Positions 56,893 through 64,000 of a DNA stretch of 64,000 nucleotides are shown in pieces (the stretch's first letter is position 1; each line of letters starts with the position of its first letter). This stretch comes from an uncultured Pelagibacteraceae bacterium. Lineage in GTDB: Bacteria; Pseudomonadota; Alphaproteobacteria; Pelagibacterales; Pelagibacteraceae. The translations under genes were made by a program, and so were the position numbers. The stretch covers positions 94,320 to 158,319 of the forward strand of contig CACONQ010000003.1 in the NCBI GenBank assembly GCA_902628635.1, in the 5' to 3' direction. Under the pieces are notes generated by a model. It saw only the letters and a list, made by a program, of their open reading frames with translations, did no database searches and had not been told where the DNA came from.

Positions 56893-57587
56893 ACAATATC
56901 ATCAAAAAAATCTATAAAAAAGCTCACATAATTCAAAACATCTTTATAAAAAATAAGTTTTTAATTAATAAAAAAAGTTATGCTATGGAGGGTGAAGATC
57001 TTGAAATAGTAAAAATCTTAAAAAATATTAAAAATGGTTTTTATGTTGATGCTGGTGGCTATCATCCGTTAGATAGAAATAATACTTATCTTTTATATAA
57101 AAAAAATTGGAGAGGAATTAATATTGATTTAAGTGAATTTTCTATAGATCTATTTAATTTTATAAGACCTGATGATACAAATATAAATGTGGCTGTCACA
57201 AATAGTGATGAAAAAACTATATTTTATTATCAAAAAAAACTTAGTCAATTAACAACAATAAATAAAGAAATTGCTAATCAAAGAATGCAAGGTCATATAA
57301 AACAAATGGAAATTAAATCGAACAAATTAACAACCATTATAAATAATACTAAATATAAAAATAGAAAAATTGATTTTTTGAATGTTGATTTAGAGGGTGC
57401 AGATTTTGAGGCACTTAAATCTTTGGATTTTAATATTTATAGGCCAAAATTAATTTGTGTCGAAATCTATGATGAGAATATTGAAAAATCTAATATAAAT
57501 ATTTTTCTTGAAAATTTAAAATATACAAGAAAATGGTCAGCTACATTTAGCCATTTATATACTGATAACTCATTTGATTTTGATTAA
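56889..57587 (+). CDS. FkbM-family methyltransferase
   Basis: The 232-aa protein has the FkbM SAM-binding motif FYVDAGGYHPLDRNNTYLL followed by WRGINIDL, and the FLNVDLEGADFEALKSLDF segment typical of the family. It begins after a short N-terminal helix. FkbM enzymes O-methylate sugars or polyketides. Here a surface-glycan target is plausible, since a glycosyltransferase gene converges with it (stops overlap by four bases). Confidence 0.83.
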   Translation: MNNIIKKIYKKAHIIQNIFIKNKFLINKKSYAMEGEDLEIVKILKNIKNGFYVDAGGYHPLDRNNTYLLYKKNWRGINIDLSEFSIDLFNFIRPDDTNINVAVTNSDEKTIFYYQKKLSQLTTINKEIANQRMQGHIKQMEIKSNKLTTIINNTKYKNRKIDFLNVDLEGADFEALKSLDFNIYRPKLICVEIYDENIEKSNINIFLENLKYTRKWSATFSHLYTDNSFDFD

Positions 57588-59167
57588 GTACATTCAAGCA
57601 ATTTTCCAGTAATAAATTTCTTTTTATGAAAAAGAAGCTTAAAACCAGTTTCAGAAATTGTTTTACATTTATATGGCATGCTTTTTTTTAAATTCCTTAC
57701 ATGCTGAATTGCTAAAAATGGCCTCTCATAATTTGTATCGATCATTTGCCATTGAGCAAAACAATTAAATTTATCTTTATCAAGAAACGGTTTTACAGAA
57801 TGAAGTGGACTAGTAATTATACATTTTGGACTTTTATCAATAGTAGATATTTTTTTTGCCAGCTCCTTGCCACTGATACCCTGGTACTCTAGCTCAAATT
57901 TTGAACTTAAATCAAGTGCTCTAGATGGAAGATTAAACCATACATATTGATATGGATGGATCTTGATATTTTCAAATATAAAAATTGATATCGATACAAA
58001 ACACAAAGTGTAAAAAAAATTTTTTGAAAAAGTATAAAGAGAAACTGTTCCTAATATAAAAAATAAAGGTATTAAAAACATTATGTGTCTTAGTTCATCG
58101 TAAAGAGTGACATTTCTTAAAATTAAAATTAAAGGAATTAAAATTGATGTTGCTAAAATTGTTCCAAAAAAAACATTTTTTTTAACACTGGTAAATATTT
58201 TTTTTTCAGTAAATGGAATTAAAAAAATTCCAAGTAAAATTAAAAAAGGTAATTTTACTGATAGCCAAATAGGTATATATGTTGGGGGTAAATCTTTTGC
58301 ATACATGCAGGTACCAAGTGTATTGGTACAAACATCGTTATAAAACTTTCCCATTTCTTGAATTGCTGTAATAAGTAACAAGGGGTTTAACCAATACAGA
58401 GGATAAAAAATATAAATAAATAAAAGCATAAAGAAAGTAAAAATTAAAATTTTGAAATAGAATCGTTTTAAAAATTTTATAAGATTTTTATTTGTTGTAA
58501 TTAAGTATATAATTAAACTAATTAGGTATTGAGCCAATATCAAAATTCCAGTTACTCTTATTGAAAGTAGAAATGCAGTAGATATCCCCAAAAATATAAT
58601 ACTCTTAGTAGCAATATTATTTTTTTCTATTAAGTTTTCAAAAATATTAAAGCTTATGTACGTGCAAAAAATCCAAGCTGACATGAAAGGTATATCTTTT
58701 GGACTAAAAAGTGATTGACCAAACAAATATGGATATAAAAGATATAATAAAACCCCAAAATAACAAAATTCATCATTATTAATAATTTTTTTCAATATTA
58801 AATAAAGACAAATTCCAGATACAAAAAAAAATAAAAATACCACCAAATGTTTTGAAACTAATTTTGATCCAAAACTATCTATATTCTCATCTTTAATTAT
58901 TTTTTTTAAAAAAAACTGAATAGGTTGAGAAATAAATTGAAAACCTATTCCATAATATTTATCTTTATAATTCTCTAAACTTTTATCTAACTTTTCGTTA
59001 GAGATAACATGATTTTTAATATTTTTTGATAAAGCAACATTGTATTTCCAATTTTCCTCTTCATGCCATTCATCATGCGATATACCAACATTTAAAGAGG
59101 TAATACTTCCTACAATCAAGAATACAAAAAGAAATAAATAGAAAATTCTATTTTTTAAATTAGTCAT
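57584..59167 (-). CDS. PMT/ArnT-like membrane glycosyltransferase
   Basis: The 527-aa protein has about eleven membrane segments. The first loop after the N-terminal helix is GISHDEWHEEENW, with acidic residues where PMT/ArnT/GT39 enzymes have their catalytic aspartate and glutamate. SLFSPKDIPFMSAWIFCTYI is also in keeping with the family. It would use polyprenyl-phosphate sugars on the periplasmic side. Acceptor and sugar are unknown. It lies just downstream of rpsD (34 bp). Confidence 0.72.
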   Translation of the reverse strand: MTNLKNRIFYLFLFVFLIVGSITSLNVGISHDEWHEEENWKYNVALSKNIKNHVISNEKLDKSLENYKDKYYGIGFQFISQPIQFFLKKIIKDENIDSFGSKLVSKHLVVFLFFFVSGICLYLILKKIINNDEFCYFGVLLYLLYPYLFGQSLFSPKDIPFMSAWIFCTYISFNIFENLIEKNNIATKSIIFLGISTAFLLSIRVTGILILAQYLISLIIYLITTNKNLIKFLKRFYFKILIFTFFMLLFIYIFYPLYWLNPLLLITAIQEMGKFYNDVCTNTLGTCMYAKDLPPTYIPIWLSVKLPFLILLGIFLIPFTEKKIFTSVKKNVFFGTILATSILIPLILILRNVTLYDELRHIMFLIPLFFILGTVSLYTFSKNFFYTLCFVSISIFIFENIKIHPYQYVWFNLPSRALDLSSKFELEYQGISGKELAKKISTIDKSPKCIITSPLHSVKPFLDKDKFNCFAQWQMIDTNYERPFLAIQHVRNLKKSMPYKCKTISETGFKLLFHKKKFITGKLLECT

Positions 59168-59201
59168 TTAAAAATTTAAGTTTTTGCAAATAATCTATAT
59201 T

Positions 59202-59819
59202 TTATCTAGAATAATATTCAATAACTAGATTTGGTTCCATTACAACTGGATATGGCACTTCTTCAAATTTTGGAACTCTTACGAATTTTAACTTTTTATT
59301 TTTTTCATCAACTTGTAAATATTCAGGCACTTCTCTTTCTTTATTAGCTAGAGCTACATCTATAAAAGCTAATTGTTTAGACTTATCTCTTATCTCTATA
59401 CTGTCTTCCTCTTTCACTTGATAACTCGCAATATTTACTTTTTTTCCATTAACTTTGATATGTCCATGATTAATTAATTGTCTCGCAGAAAAAATTGTTG
59501 TAGCGAGTTTTGCTCTATAAACAATTGCATCAAGCCTTCTTTCTAACAATCCAATTAAATTTTCAGCTGTATCTCCTTTTTTCTTTATAGCTTTTTTATA
59601 AACATTTCTGAATTGTCTTTCATTCATGTTCCCATAATAAGATTTTAATTTTTGTTTTGCTTGAAGTTGAACACCATAATCTGAGGGTTTTGCTGACTTT
59701 GTTTGACCGTGTTGTCCAGGTGGATAACCTCTAGTATTAAAAGGGCTTTTTGGTCTTCCCCATAAATTTACTTTAAGTCTTCTGTCAACTTTATGTTTTG
59801 AGTTTAGTCTTTTTGTCAT
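59202..59819 (-). CDS. rpsD: 30S ribosomal protein S4
   Basis: S4 starts small-subunit assembly and takes part in decoding fidelity. [40 protein letters not shown] and the S4 domain ([40 protein letters not shown]) are clear. It has 205 aa. It is located apart from the rpoA cluster, as in other alphaproteobacteria. Confidence 0.97.
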   Translation of the reverse strand: MTKRLNSKHKVDRRLKVNLWGRPKSPFNTRGYPPGQHGQTKSAKPSDYGVQLQAKQKLKSYYGNMNERQFRNVYKKAIKKKGDTAENLIGLLERRLDAIVYRAKLATTIFSARQLINHGHIKVNGKKVNIASYQVKEEDSIEIRDKSKQLAFIDVALANKEREVPEYLQVDEKNKKLKFVRVPKFEEVPYPVVMEPNLVIEYYSR

Positions 59820-59847
59820 TTAATTAATGGCTTTATAAACTTACTCA

Positions 59848-60573
59848 TCATTTTGTCAATCGACCTTTTTTAGCTAAACTTGCAAATACACTCGATAAAA
59901 TACGTGTTTCTTTATCTGAAAGTTCCATTCTATAAAAAATGTTTCTTAAATTTTCAAGCATTATAGGTTTTTTTTCTTTATGCTTAAAAAAATTAATTTC
60001 ATTTAAATTACTTATGCATAAATTAATCATTGATTGAATTTCTTTTTTAGAGGCTTTCTTTACCTTTTTAGATTTTTTAAAATGGTTCGATTTAGAGTTT
60101 AAAAAACTTGATATGAATTGCGCAATAATAATTACACTGTGTGATAAATTTAAAGATTTAAAATTAATATTCGTCGGAATTTGTAAAGTGTAGTTTGCAT
60201 AACTTATCTCCTTATTTGATAGTCCTGATGCTTCTGAGCCAAATAAAAATCCAATTTTCTTTCTAAAATCAATTTTTTTTAAATCCTCAAGATTAATATG
60301 TTTTACATTTTTATTTCTAAATCTTGCAGATGTTGCAATTAATATATCTATATCACCAAGAGAGCTTTCTAAATTAGTAAATACTTTACTTTTATTTATA
60401 ATATCTTTTGCTCCTACTGATGTTGCTAATATTTTATCATTGGGGAAAATTGGTTTTGGATCAATCATATATAACTTTTGAAAATTAAAATTCTTTATCG
60501 CTCTTGCACAAGCACCAATATTTTCTGAAAGTTGGGGTTTATGTAAAATAAATGTAACTTTGTTCTTGCTCAT
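59848..60573 (-). CDS. trmJ: tRNA/rRNA 2'-O-methyltransferase of the TrmJ type
   Basis: The 241-aa SpoU-class protein has VTFILHKPQLSENIGACARA (motif 1, substrate Asn-Ile-Gly), GFLFGSEASGLSNKEISYAN (motif 2) and SLNLSHSVIIIAQF (motif 3). The C-terminal helical extension after the knot is that of TrmJ, which methylates position 32 of tRNAs. The target is inferred. It stands 28 bp from rpsD and one base from the DUF1989 gene. Confidence 0.85.
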   Translation of the reverse strand: MSKNKVTFILHKPQLSENIGACARAIKNFNFQKLYMIDPKPIFPNDKILATSVGAKDIINKSKVFTNLESSLGDIDILIATSARFRNKNVKHINLEDLKKIDFRKKIGFLFGSEASGLSNKEISYANYTLQIPTNINFKSLNLSHSVIIIAQFISSFLNSKSNHFKKSKKVKKASKKEIQSMINLCISNLNEINFFKHKEKKPIMLENLRNIFYRMELSDKETRILSSVFASLAKKGRLTK

Positions 60574-61434
60574 TTATTTGATGCCATGATTTCTATTATA
60601 ATTAGACAATGTCGAAGGATTGATTCCCTTAATGAATTTTTTATCAATATCCCAAATAGAAACCTTTAATGGGTAACATTTTGCAACATCAGATGAATGT
60701 TCTGATCCACAGTCTCCTCCTGGACAAGCAGACAAAACTCCCAATAAATCTGTTTCTGCAAAAAATTCCAAATAATCACCAGGTCTTACTGGACTAGACT
60801 TCATAAAATATTGTTTGGTATCGTTGGTGAAACCAGTAAGCATAAATACATTTAATACATCGTGTACAATTTTTTCTGCATCGTCTAGTTTGATTTTTTT
60901 CTCTTTAACTAAAGCTCTAGTTAAATTTGAATGACAACAGTAATGATAATCGTTATTTGATGTTAATTTGTATGTGTAAGGATCACATCTTGTTCCTATA
61001 ACATCATGAACTGACCCCCCATCCTTATCATAACCATACCAATCTAATGTGTCCCAAGTAATTGTTGCTAATGATCTTAGATATGGAAAACAACTTAACA
61101 TTTTGTCTCCAACTGAAATATGCGTTCCGTAAAGAGCTCTAGTTTTTCCAGAATAAAACTTTTCTTCTAAGTTATCAGCTTGAAATAGATTTAAGTCTCC
61201 AACTTGTGGTCCCTCAATACTTTCTATTCTAAAAAAATTACCTGATTTAACTTGAAAAGTTTTAGCATCTCTTGGGGGGACTATAACCTCATCAATTTGT
61301 TTAATATATTTTCTTGCCTCGTGTAAAATTTTAAGATTATCATTTATGCTTTCATTAGGATAGCAAATTACAGGTTTGGCTCCTACCATGCTTTCAATGT
61401 TAGTAGGTTTTTTTGAAAACTTCTTAATCTTCAT
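60574..61434 (-). CDS. DUF1989 (urea carboxylase-associated family) protein
   Basis: The 286-aa protein has the DUF1989 pattern: IDEVIVPPRDAKTFQVKSGN, FRIESIEGPQVGDLNLF, THISVGDKMLSCFPYLRSL, and the C-terminal SACPGGDCGSEHSSDVAKCY block with cysteines and a histidine that could bind metal. Family members are found with urea carboxylase, but none is near. It lies between cimA and trmJ with one-base gaps, so it is co-transcribed with them. Its reaction is not known. Confidence 0.82.
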   Translation of the reverse strand: MKIKKFSKKPTNIESMVGAKPVICYPNESINDNLKILHEARKYIKQIDEVIVPPRDAKTFQVKSGNFFRIESIEGPQVGDLNLFQADNLEEKFYSGKTRALYGTHISVGDKMLSCFPYLRSLATITWDTLDWYGYDKDGGSVHDVIGTRCDPYTYKLTSNNDYHYCCHSNLTRALVKEKKIKLDDAEKIVHDVLNVFMLTGFTNDTKQYFMKSSPVRPGDYLEFFAETDLLGVLSACPGGDCGSEHSSDVAKCYPLKVSIWDIDKKFIKGINPSTLSNYNRNHGIK

Positions 61435-63036
61435 TTATTTACTTGCGGGAGCTTTATCCTTAAATAATTTGAAATCTAAACTGTCAATTAAAGCTTTAAA
61501 TGATGCATCAATAATATTTGGTGACACTCCAATAGTGAACCAATTCTTCCCTTTGGAATCAGTGCTTTCGATCGAAACTCTTGTGGTAGCTTCTGTACCT
61601 GTGTTTAAAATCCTTACCTTATAGTCGACTAATTTTAAATCTTTTAAATATTCAGAATATTTTTCTAACTTAGTAACATTTTTTCTTATTGCATTATCTA
61701 GAGCGTGAACAGGTCCATTGCCCTCACCTTCACAGACTATTTTTTCACCATCAACTTCCAATTTTGCTTTTGCTCTAGAGATGATTTTATCTTGATCATT
61801 TTTTGATACAGAAACATCGTATTCTTTAATTGAGATATATCTTGGAATTTCTCCCATTACTCTTCTGGCCAATAACTCAAATGATGCATCAGCTCCATCA
61901 TAACTGTAACCGATGAACTCTCTATCTTTAACCTCTTCTAATAGTTTTTTAACCTTTGGATCATTTTCCTCAATTTCTATTCCAATTGTTTTAAGTCTAG
62001 ATAAAATATTTGATTTACCTGATTGATCAGAAACAACTATATTCCTATTGTTACCAACATCTTCTGGATTTATATGCTCATAAGTTTTAGGATCTTTTTG
62101 TACTGCTGAGACATGCAAGCCACCTTTATGTGAAAATGCTGCAGCTCCAACATATGGTAAATGTTTATTTGGTTTTCTATTTAATATCTCGTCAAGTAAC
62201 CTTGAACATTGTGTAATATGTTTAATATTTTTTTCTTTAATACTTATTTCAAATTTATCTGACAGCTCTTTCTTAAGGTGAAATGTTGGAATAATTGACA
62301 TTAAGTTAGCATTTCCACATCTCTCACCTAATCCATTAATAGTACCTTGTATTTGTCTTGCTCCTGATAGAACAGCTGCTATTGAATTTGCAACAGCATT
62401 ACCAGTATCATTATGCGCATGAATACCTAAATTTTTACCTGGAATATGTTTTGAAACTTCTTTTACTATTTTTGTAACTTCATGAGGAAGTGTACCACCA
62501 TTCGTGTCACATAGAACAATCCATTTTGCACCATTATCATAGGCAGCTTTAATACAAGCTAAAGCGTATTTAGAATTTGCTTTGTAGCCATCAAAAAAGT
62601 GTTCTGCATCAAACATAAATTCTTTATTATTTTTGACAAAATGTTTTGTTGTTTCTTTGATGTTTTCCAAATTTTCTTCATTAGATATTCCTAATGCAAC
62701 ATCAACATGAAAATCCCATGACTTTCCTACTAAACAAACAGACTTGGTATTAGAATTTAAAATTGCAGACAAACCTGGATCATTTTCGGCGCTTCGCCCT
62801 GCTTTTTTAGTCATCCCGAATGCGGTGAAAGTGGAATTTTTTAAATCTAAACCTTTTTGAAAAAATTCTGTATCAGATGGATTGGCTCCTGGCCAACCTC
62901 CCTCAATATAATCTACACCCAGATCATCTAAAGCATGTGCGATTTTTGTTTTTTCGTCTATTGAAAAATGCACACCTTGAGTTTGAGCTCCATCTCTCAA
63001 TGTTGTATCAAATATATATAATCTTTCTTTACTCAT
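61435..63036 (-). CDS. cimA: (R)-citramalate synthase
   Basis: The 533-aa protein condenses pyruvate and acetyl-CoA to citramalate, giving isoleucine without threonine deaminase. IFDTTLRDGAQTQGVHFSID is the HMGL-like domain start, with GGWPGANPSDTEFF, and HAHNDTGNAVANSIAAVLSG containing the metal-binding histidines. The C-terminal LeuA dimer domain (about residue 390 onward) probably binds a feedback effector such as isoleucine. Isopropylmalate synthase is the alternative, but GGWPGANP and the length favour CimA. Its start overlaps cysS by four bases. Confidence 0.88.
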   Translation of the reverse strand: MSKERLYIFDTTLRDGAQTQGVHFSIDEKTKIAHALDDLGVDYIEGGWPGANPSDTEFFQKGLDLKNSTFTAFGMTKKAGRSAENDPGLSAILNSNTKSVCLVGKSWDFHVDVALGISNEENLENIKETTKHFVKNNKEFMFDAEHFFDGYKANSKYALACIKAAYDNGAKWIVLCDTNGGTLPHEVTKIVKEVSKHIPGKNLGIHAHNDTGNAVANSIAAVLSGARQIQGTINGLGERCGNANLMSIIPTFHLKKELSDKFEISIKEKNIKHITQCSRLLDEILNRKPNKHLPYVGAAAFSHKGGLHVSAVQKDPKTYEHINPEDVGNNRNIVVSDQSGKSNILSRLKTIGIEIEENDPKVKKLLEEVKDREFIGYSYDGADASFELLARRVMGEIPRYISIKEYDVSVSKNDQDKIISRAKAKLEVDGEKIVCEGEGNGPVHALDNAIRKNVTKLEKYSEYLKDLKLVDYKVRILNTGTEATTRVSIESTDSKGKNWFTIGVSPNIIDASFKALIDSLDFKLFKDKAPASK

Positions 63037-64000
63037 TTAATTTTCCAGATTGTTTTACCATCTTTATCTTCAATTAAAATACCTTTGTCTAATAGCTCAT
63101 TTCTAATTTTATCTGCTAATTTATAATCTTTTTTATCTCTAGCTTTATTTCTCTCCTCAATTTTCTTTAAAATATCGTTTTCAGAAAGTTTTAAATTTTG
63201 TTTTTTAAAACTTTCCCAATCATCTTTTGACTGATCTAAAAGACCAACAAATTTACATGCAGTTGAAAATATTTCTTTATCTTCCAAAGTTCCATCTTTA
63301 GCTTTATCAAAAAGCTTATGTAGTACAGCTATAAAACCTGGCGTATTTAAATCGTCATATAAAGGTTTTAAATCATTATCCTCTATCAATACCTTTTTAT
63401 TTACTTGTACAAAGCAATTGTACCACTTATCTAAAGTTCTATTACATTCATCCATCAGTTTATCATTCCAGTCCAATGGTTGACTGTAATGGGTACTCAT
63501 TAGAGCTAATCTTAAAACTTGACCATTGTATTTTTTTTTATAATCACTTATTTTTAAAATATTACCTTGAGACTTAGCCATTTTCTCTTTTGACATTGTG
63601 ATAAAATTATTGTGTACCCAATAATTTGCAAATTTTTTCGTCTTATTTGCGCAAACAGATTGAGCTATTTCATTCTCATGGTGTGGAAATATTAGGTCTC
63701 TTCCACCTCCGTGAATATCAAATGTATTCCCAAGATATTTTTTTGACATAACAGAACATTCTAAATGCCAACCAGGTCTTCCTTTTCCCCAAGGTGAATT
63801 CCATGATGGCTCATCATCATTTGAAGGCTTCCATAACACAAAATCCTCTGGACTATCCTTATTATCAGATAATTCTACTCTTGATCCTGCAATTAAATCA
63901 TCAAGATTTTTATTTGAGAGTTTTCCATAATCGTTAAAATTTTTAACTTTAAAATAAATATGTTTTTTATTTTCATATGCAAATTTACTTTTAATTAATT
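63033..64000 (-). CDS. cysS: Cysteinyl-tRNA synthetase, C-terminal part (cut by window edge)
   Basis: The frame is open to the right edge; about 320 residues are visible. DSPEDFVLWKPS, WNSPWGKGRPGWHLECSVMS, DIHGGGRDLIFPHHENEIAQ and the KMSKS-loop variant KMAKSQGN are diagnostic of CysRS. A shorter frame beginning at GTG 63839 is an internal position, since homology continues upstream. The end includes the C-terminal helical domain. Confidence 0.95.
   Translation of the reverse strand, partial: LIKSKFAYENKKHIYFKVKNFNDYGKLSNKNLDDLIAGSRVELSDNKDSPEDFVLWKPSNDDEPSWNSPWGKGRPGWHLECSVMSKKYLGNTFDIHGGGRDLIFPHHENEIAQSVCANKTKKFANYWVHNNFITMSKEKMAKSQGNILKISDYKKKYNGQVLRLALMSTHYSQPLDWNDKLMDECNRTLDKWYNCFVQVNKKVLIEDNDLKPLYDDLNTPGFIAVLHKLFDKAKDGTLEDKEIFSTACKFVGLLDQSKDDWESFKKQNLKLSENDILKKIEERNKARDKKDYKLADKIRNELLDKGILIEDKDGKTIWKIK

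Overview
The window is AT-rich, has very short or overlapping intergenic spacers, and carries alphaproteobacterial housekeeping genes in a very compact layout. Gene content, protein sequences and lysine/asparagine/isoleucine-rich composition fit a streamlined marine alphaproteobacterium of the SAR11 clade (Candidatus Pelagibacter or a close relative). This assignment is from recognition, not a search.

Layout. (1) 1-4.9 kb: sugar-nucleotide genes (ugd partial, galU), panC, mgtE, lipB and a pseudouridine synthase. (2) 4.9-33.5 kb: one continuous leftward block holding the transcription/translation core. Read in its own direction it runs tRNA-Tyr, tRNA-Gly, tuf, tRNA-Trp, secE, nusG, rplKAJL, rpoBC, then rpsL-rpsG-fusA, the S10 and spc clusters (with secY and adk) and the alpha cluster ending in rplQ. 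(3) 33.6-39.5 kb: rlmB, a GT4 glycosyltransferase, an unrecognised polytopic membrane protein, tRNA-Thr, a large LamG/autotransporter surface protein and an odd tRNA-Val. (4) 39.5-47.2 kb: NAD kinase and tRNA-Leu(UAA), followed by a 6.8-kb island. (5) 47.2-56.6 kb: azlDC, a GGCT-like gene, a CinA-N-like gene, sfsA, map, and the purine run purB-purC-purS-purQ-purL followed by bolA and grxD. (6) 56.6-64 kb: small surface-modification genes (FkbM methyltransferase, PMT-like glycosyltransferase), then rpsD, trmJ, a DUF1989 gene, cimA and cysS (partial).

The most interesting region is the island at 40.4-47.2 kb. A 41-bp segment that starts exactly at the anticodon loop of tRNA-Leu(UAA) and runs to its 5' end is present three times (40363, 44522, 47129). 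It delimits two tandem elements of about 4.2 and 2.6 kb. Unlike most tRNA-targeted elements, these lie on the 5' side of the tRNA, so each copy also carries the tRNA promoter. Both elements have the same ordered ends: paired 11-bp direct repeats that bracket the cargo and differ between the elements, a 13-bp motif inverted between the ends, and three AGACT boxes spaced 10 bp apart next to the right attachment core. Neither carries an integrase. All cargo is leftward, downstream of a displaced tRNA-Leu promoter. Element A carries a compact restriction-modification system (a nuclease-methyltransferase fusion plus a two-domain specificity subunit) and an orphan gene. Element B carries a three-gene operon of exported proteins: a Cys-rich protein, a type IV pilin-like protein and a metzincin protease. 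I read these as non-autonomous, tRNA-targeted cargo cassettes that depend on a recombinase supplied elsewhere; this is inference.
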